46,451 nucleotides of DNA from Sphingomonas bacterium. Its GTDB lineage: Bacteria; Pseudomonadota; Alphaproteobacteria; Sphingomonadales; Sphingomonadaceae. The notes below the pieces were generated by a model. The model worked only from the letters and a program-made list of their open reading frames with translations, did no database searches and was not told the origin of the DNA. Position 1 is the stretch's first letter; every line of letters starts with the position of its first letter. Location of the stretch: positions 1 to 46,451 of the forward strand of contig NZ_JAQGLC010000282.1 of NCBI RefSeq assembly GCF_028293085.1. The letters are read 5' to 3'. The position numbers and the translations under genes were made by a program. Below, piece after piece: positions 36,821-45,627 of the stretch.

Positions 36821-36957
36821 CTCCCTCTCCCTTCAGGGGAGAGGGAAGGAGGAGCGAAGCGACGGGAGGGTGAGGGGCAGTGAGGCTCGAAACCCGGGCC
36901 CTCACCCTCCCATTGCGCCGCAATGGGCCCCTCCCTCTCCCCTCCAGGGAGAGGGAT
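36821..36957. repeat. G/C-rich palindromic intergenic element 3
   Basis: CTCCCTCTCCC-TTCA-GGGGAGAGGGA near 36821-36844 and a mirror CCCTCTCCCC-TCC-AGGGAGAGGG near 36933-36955 flank an inner inverted pair (GGGAGGGTGAGGG and CCCTCACCCTCCC) and a small ATTGCG/CGCAAT hairpin. It fills the gap between the glutamate dehydrogenase and terminase genes and resembles elements 1 and 2. Confidence 0.7.
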
Positions 36958-36967
36958 TTGCGGCCCC

Positions 36968-38506
36968 TCAATACGGAAAGGGCTCGTTCAGCACCGCATA
37001 GATCCGCGCATGCGCCTCCTCGTCGGTCTCCTCCCGCTCCACCCGGTATCGCCCCGGATCGAGCCAGGCCGGATTCTGCGGCATCACCGGTTCCGCAAAG
37101 GTCAGCGCCAGCGCGTCGGCATCGTCGGGCGAGGCGAGCCCGCGCGCCTTCATATGCTCCTTCTTCTCCAGCAGGATCGATACCTGGTCGGCCGAATAGC
37201 CATATTCCACGCCGGTCAGGTCGGCCGCCAGCATCTCCTCGTCCGGGATCGCCCCGCCGGAAAGCCAGCCGCGCATGTTGGTCCACATCTCGGATCTCTT
37301 GTTGGCGCATTGCACCCGCATCTCGCCCGCCCAGATCGCCTCGCGGCCCTTGCCGCCGAACCACACTTCATAGACGTTCGGCACGCCCAGCTGGCGCAGC
37401 CGATCGATCACCGCCGCGCCGATATTGCCCGCATCGACGAAGATCGCATCGGGATGGAATCCCTGCACCTGCAGCGCGACGTCGCCGGCGAGCGTCATCG
37501 CATCCACGCCCTGCCAGCGCTTCCACGGCCGCGTCCGCGCATCCCGCCCGCACCGGATCGCCAGCGTCGAATGATCGTCGCCGAAGCGCGCGCAATCCAG
37601 CCCGAAGATCACCGGATCCCAGGTCACGCCGCCGAACAGCTCGCGCGCCCGTGCCGCATCGACCAGATCGTGCCCGATGAACTGCATCGAGGAGGCGCTG
37701 GGGAATTGCCCGCGCACGCGCACCCGCACCAGATCGCTGTCCTCGCCGTACGTCGAAACCAGCTCGTCCAGATAGGCGCGGTTCACGCCCTCCACCGTCC
37801 GGCTGTCGATCTGCCTCGCGTGCCACAAATGCCGGTGCCGCCCGAAACATTCGCGGAAAGGGCCCGTATTGTGCGTCGGGTTGCCAAAGGCGAGGAAGAT
37901 GATCTCGGTCTCCTCGTCGGTCAGCGCGCCCAGCGCCACCTCCCACACTTTCGGCGCGATACCCGATGCCTCGTCGAAGATCAGGATGATGCGCTTGCCC
38001 TGATTGTGCAGCCCGGCGAACGCCTCGGTATTGGCGACGCTCCAGGTGACGAGGTCGCTGCGCCAGCTCAGCTCATGCCCCGGCGTGGTGGAGACGAGCG
38101 AACTGGCCGTCACGCGGAACCAGTCCTGCGTGATCGACAATTTGTGCCACTTCGCGATCTCCGGCGCCGTCTTGGTCAGCAACTGGGTCTCGGTATTGGC
38201 GGTCGTCACGATCCGCGTGTCGATGCCGGTATCCAGCCCCCATTTGATCAGCATCGCGATCAGCGCCGATTTGCCGATGCCGTGGCCGGAGGCGCGGGCG
38301 ATGCGGCACGGCATGTGCCGCGTGGCGGGATCGGAAAGGTGCGCGCCGATCGTCTCCATCACCTCGCGCTGCCAGGCGCGCGGGCCGGAGACTCCGGAAA
38401 GCAGGCCTTCGCCCCAGCGATAGGCGAACAGCGCATGCCCCAGCGGATCATGGACGAATCTGGCGACGCTCTCGATCGTCCGCCGTGCTGGATCAGTCGT
38501 CTCCAT
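36968..38506 (-). CDS. Phage terminase large subunit (orphan)
   Basis: 512-residue DNA-packaging motor protein. Walker A is ASGHGIGKS (72-80) and Walker B is LIFDEAS with Asp178/Glu179. The RNase-H-like nuclease domain keeps acidic residues at Asp304 in GLDCARFGDD, in IFVDAGNIGA, and in DDADALAL near the end. ATPase and nuclease centres both look intact, so it is not obviously a decayed gene. There is no portal, protease, capsid or tail gene downstream; the next gene is glutamate dehydrogenase. Its ATG overlaps the small-subunit gene by 14 bases. Confidence 0.92.
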   Translation of the reverse strand: METTDPARRTIESVARFVHDPLGHALFAYRWGEGLLSGVSGPRAWQREVMETIGAHLSDPATRHMPCRIARASGHGIGKSALIAMLIKWGLDTGIDTRIVTTANTETQLLTKTAPEIAKWHKLSITQDWFRVTASSLVSTTPGHELSWRSDLVTWSVANTEAFAGLHNQGKRIILIFDEASGIAPKVWEVALGALTDEETEIIFLAFGNPTHNTGPFRECFGRHRHLWHARQIDSRTVEGVNRAYLDELVSTYGEDSDLVRVRVRGQFPSASSMQFIGHDLVDAARARELFGGVTWDPVIFGLDCARFGDDHSTLAIRCGRDARTRPWKRWQGVDAMTLAGDVALQVQGFHPDAIFVDAGNIGAAVIDRLRQLGVPNVYEVWFGGKGREAIWAGEMRVQCANKRSEMWTNMRGWLSGGAIPDEEMLAADLTGVEYGYSADQVSILLEKKEHMKARGLASPDDADALALTFAEPVMPQNPAWLDPGRYRVEREETDEEAHARIYAVLNEPFPY

Positions 38507-38957
38507 GCGGATCCCTCCCTTCGGCCACGCGGGCCAGCGCCGCCGCCAGAATCTCGGCCAGGTCGCCCTTCCCGCCGTCGTCCTTGGGGATGCGCCATTT
38601 GGCGGCCTGGCGGACGCGCAGCCAGTGCAGCGCCATGCGCGGGTCGCCGATCACGCGCTTCGCATAGCGCACGATGAGCGGCTTTTCCCACTGCGAGAAC
38701 ATGAAGACGCGCTCGGCGTTATATTCATATCCGCATACCCGCTGATACAGCGATGCCGTCACGCGCTCGTCGGCAAATGCCTTGCCGATCTCGCAGGCGG
38801 CGGTGAATTCCTTATGGGTGGCGCGCCATCGATAGAAGGTCCGGATGGTGATCTCGAACATGTCCGCAATATCCTCGTCGACCGCGCCAAGCTCATAGGC
38901 CTTGCGCGCTATCTCGGGATATTCGGGGCGATATTTGGGGGGAGCTCCTGCCGTCAT
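38493..38957 (-). CDS. Phage terminase small subunit (orphan)
   Basis: 154-residue protein with an N-terminal helix-turn-helix (AYELGAVDEDIADMFEITIR, then TFYRWRATHKEF) that should recognise phage packaging DNA. The acidic middle helix and the C-terminal WLRVRQAAKWRIPK segment fit small terminases. It lies directly upstream of, and overlaps, the large subunit. The ATG at 38955-38957 faces the restriction operon across 122 bases. Together the two genes form the only phage-like unit in the window. Confidence 0.85.
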   Translation of the reverse strand: MTAGAPPKYRPEYPEIARKAYELGAVDEDIADMFEITIRTFYRWRATHKEFTAACEIGKAFADERVTASLYQRVCGYEYNAERVFMFSQWEKPLIVRYAKRVIGDPRMALHWLRVRQAAKWRIPKDDGGKGDLAEILAAALARVAEGRDPHGDD

Positions 38958-39001
38958 GGGCGGCTGGATGCTCCGATTCGGTTGAAGTTTGAATCAAGGG
39001 T

Positions 39002-39054
39002 CACCGATTTTCGGTGCCAAACTCTTTGACATCGCGGCCTTGTTCCAAACAAGG
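39002..39054. promoter_or_regulatory. Two hairpins and a -35-like hexamer before the restriction operon
   Basis: CACCGA-TTT-TCGGTG (39002-39016) and CCTTGTT-CCA-AACAAGG (39038-39054) are perfect dyads in the divergent gap between the terminase and res genes. TTGACA (39026-39031) lies between them, but no clear -10 follows. They may be operators, or remnants of a recombination site. The rest of the gap shows nothing else. Confidence 0.4.
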
Positions 39055-39079
39055 TGCGCGCTGCGGGGGAGCGACCAGT

Positions 39080-42000
39080 TTGACCAGTTTCTACGAGCGG
39101 CCGATTCTCAATTCGCCCTATGCGGCGCCGACCCTTCACCACCCGCTCGACGATCATGGTCAGCCTCTCGCCGGGGAACCGCTTGGCGGCCGGCGTGCCT
39201 CACGAATCATCGTCCCGGTGCCGGCGTCGCGGAAAAAGGCATCGGCCGCTCAAGCCTCATTGGAGCTCGAGACCTACACCGAACATGCGCTGATCAACGA
39301 GATCCGTGGTCATCTCGAACGGTGGCGGGTCATTCCCAATCCCGCCGATTGGGGCGTGGCGTCTGCAACACAAAGGCTGCTTGAGCACTGGCGCCGCCCG
39401 AAAGAGCAATGGGCCGGCCCGCGCCCCTTCTTCTGCCAGATCGAAGCAGTCGAAACCATCATCTGGCTGACCGAGGTCGCGCCGAAACGCGCCGCGACCA
39501 AGGGGCTGCTAGATCAGGTCGCTCAGTCGAACCGGGAGGCCAACCCGGCTTTGTTCCGCCTCGCGATGAAGATGGCGACTGGCAGCGGCAAGACGACCGT
39601 CATGGCGATGCTGATTGCCTGGCAGACGGTGAACGCCGCACGCAAGGATTCGAAGGACTTCTCGCGCGCCTTCCTGATCATCGTCCCGGGCATCACGATC
39701 CGCGACCGGTTGCGCGTCCTTCTCCCCAGCGAACCCGACAATTATTACGAGACGCGCGAGATCGTGCCGGCCGAGATGCTGCCGGAAATCCGCCGCGCGG
39801 AAATCGTCATCACCAACTATCATGCCTTCCAGCACCGCGAGACACTCGCTTTGTCAAAAGTCGCGCGCAGCTACATGCAGGGCAACGAGCCCGAGCCGAT
39901 CAAGACGATCGAAACCGATGCCCAGATGCTCAAACGGGCATGCGAAAAGCTGCTCAATTTCGATCGCGTCAACGTTCTCAACGATGAGGCCCACCATTGC
40001 TATCGCCACAAGGTCGACGGCGATGTCGAAGGCGCGCTCACCGGCGACGACAGGAAGGAAGCGGCCGAGAATGAGGAGGCCGCCCGCCTCTGGATCAACG
40101 GCATCGAAGCGCTCGATCGCAAGCTCTCGAAAGGCGTGCGCGCGGTTTACGATCTCTCGGCCACGCCCTTCTTCCTGCGTGGATCGGGCTATCCCGAAGG
40201 CTTCCTGTTTCCATGGGTCGTCTCCGATTTCAGCCTGATGGATGCGATCGAGTGCGGCATCGTCAAGCTTCCCCGCGTTCCCGTCACCGACAATCTCGTC
40301 GGCACCGACACCGTCGTCTATCGCGACCTGTGGAAGCATATCGGCAAGGATCTGCCCAAGACGGCAGCCGGCGCGAACAAGCTCAGCCCGTTCGATCTGC
40401 CCAACACGCTCCTGACGGCACTCAACGCGCTCTACAGCCATTATGAGGGCGAATATGATCGCTGGCAGCGCGCCGGGCTCGCCGTGCCGCCGGTGTTCAT
40501 CGTCGTCTGCCAGAACACAGCGATCTCGAAACTGGTGTTCGAATGGATTTCCGGCTTCGAGCGCGGCGATGCTGAGGAGGGCGAGCGCGCCGCCTTCCAC
40601 GCTGGCCATCTCGAACTGTTCCGCAATTATGACGAGCATGGCGGTCGCCTGCCACGCCCCCGTACCCTGCTGATCGATTCCCGCCAGATCGAATCCGGCG
40701 ACGCGCTCGACAAGGGCTTCCGTGATGCAGCCGGCCCGGAGATCGAGCAGTTCAAACGCGAGCTCGCCGGCCGCGAAGGCGCCGGCAACGCACAAGGGGA
40801 GACGAGCGAAGGCGCCCTGTTGCGCGAGGTGATGAACACGGTCGGTCGCGTCGGCAAGCTCGGCGAGCAGATCCGCTGCGTCGTGTCGGTTTCGATGCTG
40901 ACCGAGGGGTGGGACACCAACACCGTCACCCATATCCTCGGCGTGCGCGCCTTCGGCACCCAGCTCCTGTGCGAGCAGGTCGTCGGCCGCGGCCTGCGCC
41001 GCCAGTCCTACGAGCTCAACGAGCAGGGCCTGTTCGACGTCGAATATGCCGACATCATGGGCATCCCGTTCGATTTCGCTTCATCGCCCCAGGTCGCCAA
41101 GCCGACCGTGCCCAAGCCGGTCACCCGCGTCCACGCGATGAAGGAACGCGGCGAGCTCGAAATCCAGTTCCCCCGCGTCAGCGGCTATCGCCGCGAACTG
41201 CCATCCGAAAAATTGGAGGCGGTGTTCGACGAGGACAGCCGGCTCGTCATCACCCAGGCCGATATCGGCCCCACCTCGGTGGTGATGGAGGGGATCGTCG
41301 GCGCCGGCGTGACCATCACGCCCCATGTTCTCGAAAAGCTGCGCCCATCGGAGATCAGCTTCAACCTCGCCAAGCATCTGCTCTACAGCCATTTCCGCGA
41401 CGACGAGGGCTTCCCCAAGCAGCATCTCTTCCCGCAGATTCAACGGCTCGCCCGGCGCTGGATCGACGAGGGCTATCTGGTGACGAAGGGCGTGCCGATC
41501 GGCGCGATCCTCTATCAGGATCAGCTCGCCCGCGCCGCCGCCAAGATCGACATCGCCTGCACCCGTGGCAGCGACGGCCGGATGATGGCGGTGCTCGATC
41601 CCTATAATCCCAAGGGCTCGACCCGCTTCGTCAACTTCATCACGTCGAAACCATGCTGGCTTACCGGCGCTCGTCCGCCGAAATGTCAGATCAGCCACGT
41701 CGTGCTCGACAGTAGCTGGGAGGAGCAACTCGCGCTCACGCTGGAGGGCCATCCGCGCGTGCTGGCCTATGCCAAGAACCAGGCGATGGGCTTCGATATC
41801 CCCTATCTCGATGGCGGGGTGACGCGGCGCTACGTTCCCGATTTCCTCGTTCGCCTCGACGATGGCGGCGACGAACCGCTCAATCTGGTGCTGGAGGTGA
41901 AGGGCCTTCGCGACGAGAGCGACAAGGCCAAGGCGCAGACGACGCGTGAGCTGTGGGTGCCGGGTGTCAATGCGCTGGGCGGCTTCGGCCGCTGGGGTTT

Positions 42001-42082
42001 CGCCGAGTTCACCGACTGGGCCGTGATGGAAGAGGATTTCGCCGCATTGGTCGATCGATTGTTGATTGGAGTTGCCGCCTGA
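39080..42082 (+). CDS. Type III restriction enzyme, Res subunit (DEAD-type helicase plus nuclease)
   Basis: 1000-residue Res subunit that moves along DNA with ATP and cuts when the target is unmodified. The start TTG at 39080 (after GGGGGAG) gives SFYERPILNSPY, the usual opening of this family. Helicase motifs: ATGSGKTT (166-173), DEAH at Asp302 in NDEAHHCY, SATP near 360, and a late QVVGRGLRR segment. The C-terminal nuclease is PD-(D/E)xK-like, with Asp921 in VPDFLVRL and Glu939-x-Lys941 in LEVKG. The motifs are all intact. Its stop overlaps the mod ATG by one base. It is the first gene of the operon. Confidence 0.94.
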   Translation: MTSFYERPILNSPYAAPTLHHPLDDHGQPLAGEPLGGRRASRIIVPVPASRKKASAAQASLELETYTEHALINEIRGHLERWRVIPNPADWGVASATQRLLEHWRRPKEQWAGPRPFFCQIEAVETIIWLTEVAPKRAATKGLLDQVAQSNREANPALFRLAMKMATGSGKTTVMAMLIAWQTVNAARKDSKDFSRAFLIIVPGITIRDRLRVLLPSEPDNYYETREIVPAEMLPEIRRAEIVITNYHAFQHRETLALSKVARSYMQGNEPEPIKTIETDAQMLKRACEKLLNFDRVNVLNDEAHHCYRHKVDGDVEGALTGDDRKEAAENEEAARLWINGIEALDRKLSKGVRAVYDLSATPFFLRGSGYPEGFLFPWVVSDFSLMDAIECGIVKLPRVPVTDNLVGTDTVVYRDLWKHIGKDLPKTAAGANKLSPFDLPNTLLTALNALYSHYEGEYDRWQRAGLAVPPVFIVVCQNTAISKLVFEWISGFERGDAEEGERAAFHAGHLELFRNYDEHGGRLPRPRTLLIDSRQIESGDALDKGFRDAAGPEIEQFKRELAGREGAGNAQGETSEGALLREVMNTVGRVGKLGEQIRCVVSVSMLTEGWDTNTVTHILGVRAFGTQLLCEQVVGRGLRRQSYELNEQGLFDVEYADIMGIPFDFASSPQVAKPTVPKPVTRVHAMKERGELEIQFPRVSGYRRELPSEKLEAVFDEDSRLVITQADIGPTSVVMEGIVGAGVTITPHVLEKLRPSEISFNLAKHLLYSHFRDDEGFPKQHLFPQIQRLARRWIDEGYLVTKGVPIGAILYQDQLARAAAKIDIACTRGSDGRMMAVLDPYNPKGSTRFVNFITSKPCWLTGARPPKCQISHVVLDSSWEEQLALTLEGHPRVLAYAKNQAMGFDIPYLDGGVTRRYVPDFLVRLDDGGDEPLNLVLEVKGLRDESDKAKAQTTRELWVPGVNALGGFGRWGFAEFTDWAVMEEDFAALVDRLLIGVAA

Positions 42083-45039
42083 TGGCCCGTTCCCCGAAAA
42101 GCGCCAAGGCTGTCGACGCGCTCCGTCATAACGAAGCGTCGCGCCGCAACATCCCCACGGCGGAAATGGAAAGCTTCTTCCGCCGCGACGAGGACAGCGC
42201 GCCGATGCCGCCGCTTCATTACCCGCGCGCGCGGCCACTGGCCGAGGGCGAGACACGCACGGACGAGGAGCCGAGCGCGCCTGAGCTGATCTGGAACGGC
42301 GCGAAGATCACCATCACCGATGCGCAGATGGAGGAACTGGCGACGACCGGGAGGCTCACTCTGTCCGACGCGCAACTGGTGTGGCGCGGCAAGGATCGGC
42401 AGGACTGGACCGATCTCGTCGTCAACGTGCCGCCGCTCTACATCCAGGAGAAGATTCACCCCAAGGCGATCATCGACGATCTGAAGCGCCGCGCGGCAAA
42501 GACCCGCGAGGCCGAGACCGACGCGCCCGATCTGTTCGCTGATTTCAACGGCATCGAGCCCGACGCGCGAGCCGAATTCTACCAGCACGACCAGCATTGG
42601 TCGAACCGCATGATCCTCGGCGACAGCCTTCAGGTGATGGCAAGCCTCGCCGAGCGTGAGAGCCTGCGCGGCAAGGTGCAGTGCATTTATTTCGACCCGC
42701 CTTACGGGATCAAGTTCAACTCGAACTGGCAGGTTTCGACCCAGAGCCGCGACGTGAAGGACGGCAAGCAGGCTGATATCAGCCGTGAACCCGAGCAGGT
42801 GAAAGCTTTCCGCGATACCTGGAAGGACGGCATCCACAGCTACCTTACCTATCTACGCGACCGCCTTACCGCGATGCGCGACCTGTTGACGGAAAGCGGC
42901 TCGATCTTCGTGCAGATTGGCGACGAGAACGTGCACCGCGTGCGAGCGGTGATGGACGAGGTGTTTGGGACAGATAACTGTCTTGCCACCATCCCTTTTG
43001 CAACGACCGGCGGTACCACAGGTGATTTCTTACCGGCGACGTTCAACTATATTCTTCATTACGCTCGCAATAAGCAATCTGCTAAATATAGGCAGCTCTA
43101 TTTGCGAAAATCATATGGCGGTGACGGGGCATCGGCATATAATCGATTTGAATTTATTGATGGAAGACGGATCGGAATTGCCGATGCTCGCAAGATGGGC
43201 GTTGACGAGGAAGATTTATCTCAAGGTCGTATCTTTCGAATCGACAACCTGAAAAGTCAGAGCGGAGGGCGAGCGAAGGGAGACGGAGCCGCTTGCTGGG
43301 TGCGCGTACCGTTCAAAGGTGTCAGCTTTGACCCAGGAAGCAAGGCAACATGGAAAACTCATGAGGGTGGAATTGAAAGGCTACTGAAAGCCGGCCGATG
43401 CGAATCGTCGCTGACCAATTTGTACTACGTTCGATACATTGATGATTTCCCGGCGTTCCCGTTGTCAGATCAGTGGACGGATACAACCACCGCCGGCTTT
43501 GCAGCAAACAAGCAGTATGTCGTAGAGACTTCCAGTAAGGTCATCGAACGTTGCATCCTGATGGCCACCGACCCCGGCGATCTGGTGCTCGATCCTACAT
43601 GCGGCTCGGGCACAACCGCCTTTGTCGCCGAGCAATGGGGCAGGCGCTGGATTACGATCGACACCAGCCGAGTGGCGCTAGCTCTTGCTCGCACGCGACT
43701 GATGGCGGCGCGCTATCAGTGGTATCTGCTCGCCGACAGCCGTGAGGGTCGCACCAAGGAAGGCGCACTGACTCAGCGCCCGCCCGCCGATACGCCCGTC
43801 CACAATGATATCCGCCAGGGCTTTGTCTACGAGCGCGTGCCGCACATCACGCTCAAGTCGATCGCCAACAACCCGCTGATCGACGATATCTGGGAGAAGT
43901 GGCAGGCTGTGCTCGAACCGCTGCGCGTCGCGCTCAACACCGCAACCGAGGAAAGCTGGGAAGAATGGCAGATCCCGCGGGAACTGCCCGCCACCGCGCC
44001 AGCCTCCGCCGTCGAGCCGCTCGGCAAATGGTGGGAAGCCCGCATCGCCCGCCAGCGCGAGATCGACGCCAGCATCGTCGCGCGCGCCGATGTCGAGTAT
44101 CTTTACGACAAGCCCTACCAGGACAATGGCCGGGTTCGCGTTGCGGGGCCGTTCACGGTCGAGAGCCTCTCGCCCCACCGCGTCTTGCCCGCGAGCGAAC
44201 AGGAACTGATCGAAGAGATCGACGCCGCCGAGGGGAAACGCATTCGCGCCGACATTGATACGCCCGGCTATGATTTCGCTGCGGTCGTCATCGACTATCT
44301 GAAGGCCGAAGGCGTCAAGCAACAGGCCAAGGGCGATCGCATCACGTTCGAAAGCCTGACGCCGTGGCCGGGCAATTTCATCGGCGCCAGCGGCACGTTC
44401 ATCGAAGGTGAAGACGGCCCCGAACGCCGCGCCGCGATCCTGGTCGGTCCCGAATATGGCACCGTCGGCCGGCAGGACATCGTCGCCGCCGCGCGCGAGG
44501 CAGTCGATGCGCGCTTCGATGTGCTGATCGCCTGCGCCTTCAACTTCGATGCCCATTCGTCCGAGCTGGGCAGCCTCGGCAGCCTCAGGATTCTCAAGGC
44601 GCGGATCAATCCCGACATGCACATGTCGGACGAGCTCAAGAACACCGGGCGCGGCAATATGTTCGTCGTGTTCGGCGAGCCCGACGTCGAGATCCTCGAT
44701 GCCGGCGGGACCGAAATTCGCGTCAAGGTCAACGGCGTCGACGTGTTCGATCCCAACACCGGCGATATCCGGTCGAGCGACACCAAGGGCATTGCCGCCT
44801 GGTTCATCGACACCGACTATGACGAGGAAAGCTTCTTCGTCCGCCACGCCTATTTCCTCGGCGCGAACGACCCCTACAAGAGCCTCAAGACCGCGCTCCA
44901 GGCCGAGATCGACGAGGAAGCCTGGGCGACGCTCTATTCCGATACGTCACGGCCCTTCGAGCGCCCGGCAGGCGGGCGGATCGCGGTGAAGGTGATCAAT
45001 CACTTCGGTGATGAGGTGATGAAGGTGTTTGGGGTATGA
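42082..45039 (+). CDS. Type III DNA methyltransferase, Mod subunit (beta class)
   Basis: 985-residue Mod subunit that methylates the recognition site (probably adenine-N6) and guides Res. The order is beta class: motif IV DPPYG at 205-209 precedes motif I DPTCGSGTT at 504-512. The region between them (about 295-488) should hold the target-recognition domain. There (43021-43200) the DNA is 44% G+C by count (80 of 180), against 70% in 44041-44100, so the specificity part looks swapped in. The long C-terminal region (from about 600) is typical of Mod subunits that pair with this Res. The stop overlaps the next gene by four bases (ATGA). Confidence 0.94.
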   Translation: MARSPKSAKAVDALRHNEASRRNIPTAEMESFFRRDEDSAPMPPLHYPRARPLAEGETRTDEEPSAPELIWNGAKITITDAQMEELATTGRLTLSDAQLVWRGKDRQDWTDLVVNVPPLYIQEKIHPKAIIDDLKRRAAKTREAETDAPDLFADFNGIEPDARAEFYQHDQHWSNRMILGDSLQVMASLAERESLRGKVQCIYFDPPYGIKFNSNWQVSTQSRDVKDGKQADISREPEQVKAFRDTWKDGIHSYLTYLRDRLTAMRDLLTESGSIFVQIGDENVHRVRAVMDEVFGTDNCLATIPFATTGGTTGDFLPATFNYILHYARNKQSAKYRQLYLRKSYGGDGASAYNRFEFIDGRRIGIADARKMGVDEEDLSQGRIFRIDNLKSQSGGRAKGDGAACWVRVPFKGVSFDPGSKATWKTHEGGIERLLKAGRCESSLTNLYYVRYIDDFPAFPLSDQWTDTTTAGFAANKQYVVETSSKVIERCILMATDPGDLVLDPTCGSGTTAFVAEQWGRRWITIDTSRVALALARTRLMAARYQWYLLADSREGRTKEGALTQRPPADTPVHNDIRQGFVYERVPHITLKSIANNPLIDDIWEKWQAVLEPLRVALNTATEESWEEWQIPRELPATAPASAVEPLGKWWEARIARQREIDASIVARADVEYLYDKPYQDNGRVRVAGPFTVESLSPHRVLPASEQELIEEIDAAEGKRIRADIDTPGYDFAAVVIDYLKAEGVKQQAKGDRITFESLTPWPGNFIGASGTFIEGEDGPERRAAILVGPEYGTVGRQDIVAAAREAVDARFDVLIACAFNFDAHSSELGSLGSLRILKARINPDMHMSDELKNTGRGNMFVVFGEPDVEILDAGGTEIRVKVNGVDVFDPNTGDIRSSDTKGIAAWFIDTDYDEESFFVRHAYFLGANDPYKSLKTALQAEIDEEAWATLYSDTSRPFERPAGGRIAVKVINHFGDEVMKVFGV
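42963..43545. other. AT-richer segment of mod: candidate exchanged target-recognition domain
   Basis: Within mod, base use changes abruptly near 42963 and returns near 43545. The counted stretch 43021-43200 has 44% G+C and uses codons such as AAA, TTT, ATT and TTA that the flanking parts avoid. It matches the expected place of the target-recognition domain between motifs IV and I. The exact borders are by eye. Confidence 0.65.
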
Positions 45040-45626
45040 CATTTAAGTTGGTGGATCAGGGTCCCGGCGACCCTTCGGATATCTGCAATTCTCAGGACAA
45101 GCAGTTATACAAGCCGGTCAAAATAGATTGGCAGGTGCCGATCGAACTGGACAAAGCCGAAGGCATCAGTTTCCCAGATGAATATCTCGAGCCGGGTTAC
45201 CTGTATGCATTGGTTCGCAACCATGGGAATGCGCTTGTCCGCGATCGCATCGTTTATATCGGCATCACGAACAATCTTCATCGGCGATTTCAGAACCATC
45301 CAAAAGTAGACGAGATACGTAAAGCTCGTGGATCGACTGGTCTGTCTATCGGCAAGATTGACTTTGGGAGTTACCGCACGGCGAAGGGAAAGGGAGAAGG
45401 CAACAAGCTCGCCATCGAGGAACTCGAACACATTCTGATCTGGACCCTCTGGAAAGATCTTTGGAACGAGAAGAAGTGGTTCACGCTGCCGGGCATGGGC
45501 ACCCATCGCGGCCGGGCTTGGGACATTACGAACGTCGGCCACAAATTCTCGGGCCGTATGCCAGAACGCATCGTTTATCCGTGGATCGTTATAAAGCCGC
45601 GCCGCAACCGGACCGTGAAAGCCTGA
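45036..45626 (+). CDS. Small GIY-YIG-like protein in the restriction operon
   Basis: 196-residue protein with a GIY-YIG nuclease-like signature. GYLYALV (54-60) is the GIY part, VYIGITNNLHRRFQNH (73-88) holds YIG and the conserved Arg, and EELEHILIW (128-136) may hold the metal-binding Glu. The spacing between GIY and YIG is longer than usual, so the assignment is not firm. It overlaps mod by four bases (ATGA) and ends one base before the helicase gene, so it is fully embedded in the operon. The counted stretch 45241-45360 has 47% G+C (56 of 120), unlike its neighbours; this suggests recent acquisition. It may add a nuclease or assist Res. Confidence 0.65.
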   Translation: MTFKLVDQGPGDPSDICNSQDKQLYKPVKIDWQVPIELDKAEGISFPDEYLEPGYLYALVRNHGNALVRDRIVYIGITNNLHRRFQNHPKVDEIRKARGSTGLSIGKIDFGSYRTAKGKGEGNKLAIEELEHILIWTLWKDLWNEKKWFTLPGMGTHRGRAWDITNVGHKFSGRMPERIVYPWIVIKPRRNRTVKA

Positions 45627-45627
45627 C

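Noticed and set aside
36968..38957. Complete prophage or gene transfer agent cluster
   Set aside because: Only the terminase genes are present; portal, protease, capsid, tail, integrase and lysis genes are absent on both sides.
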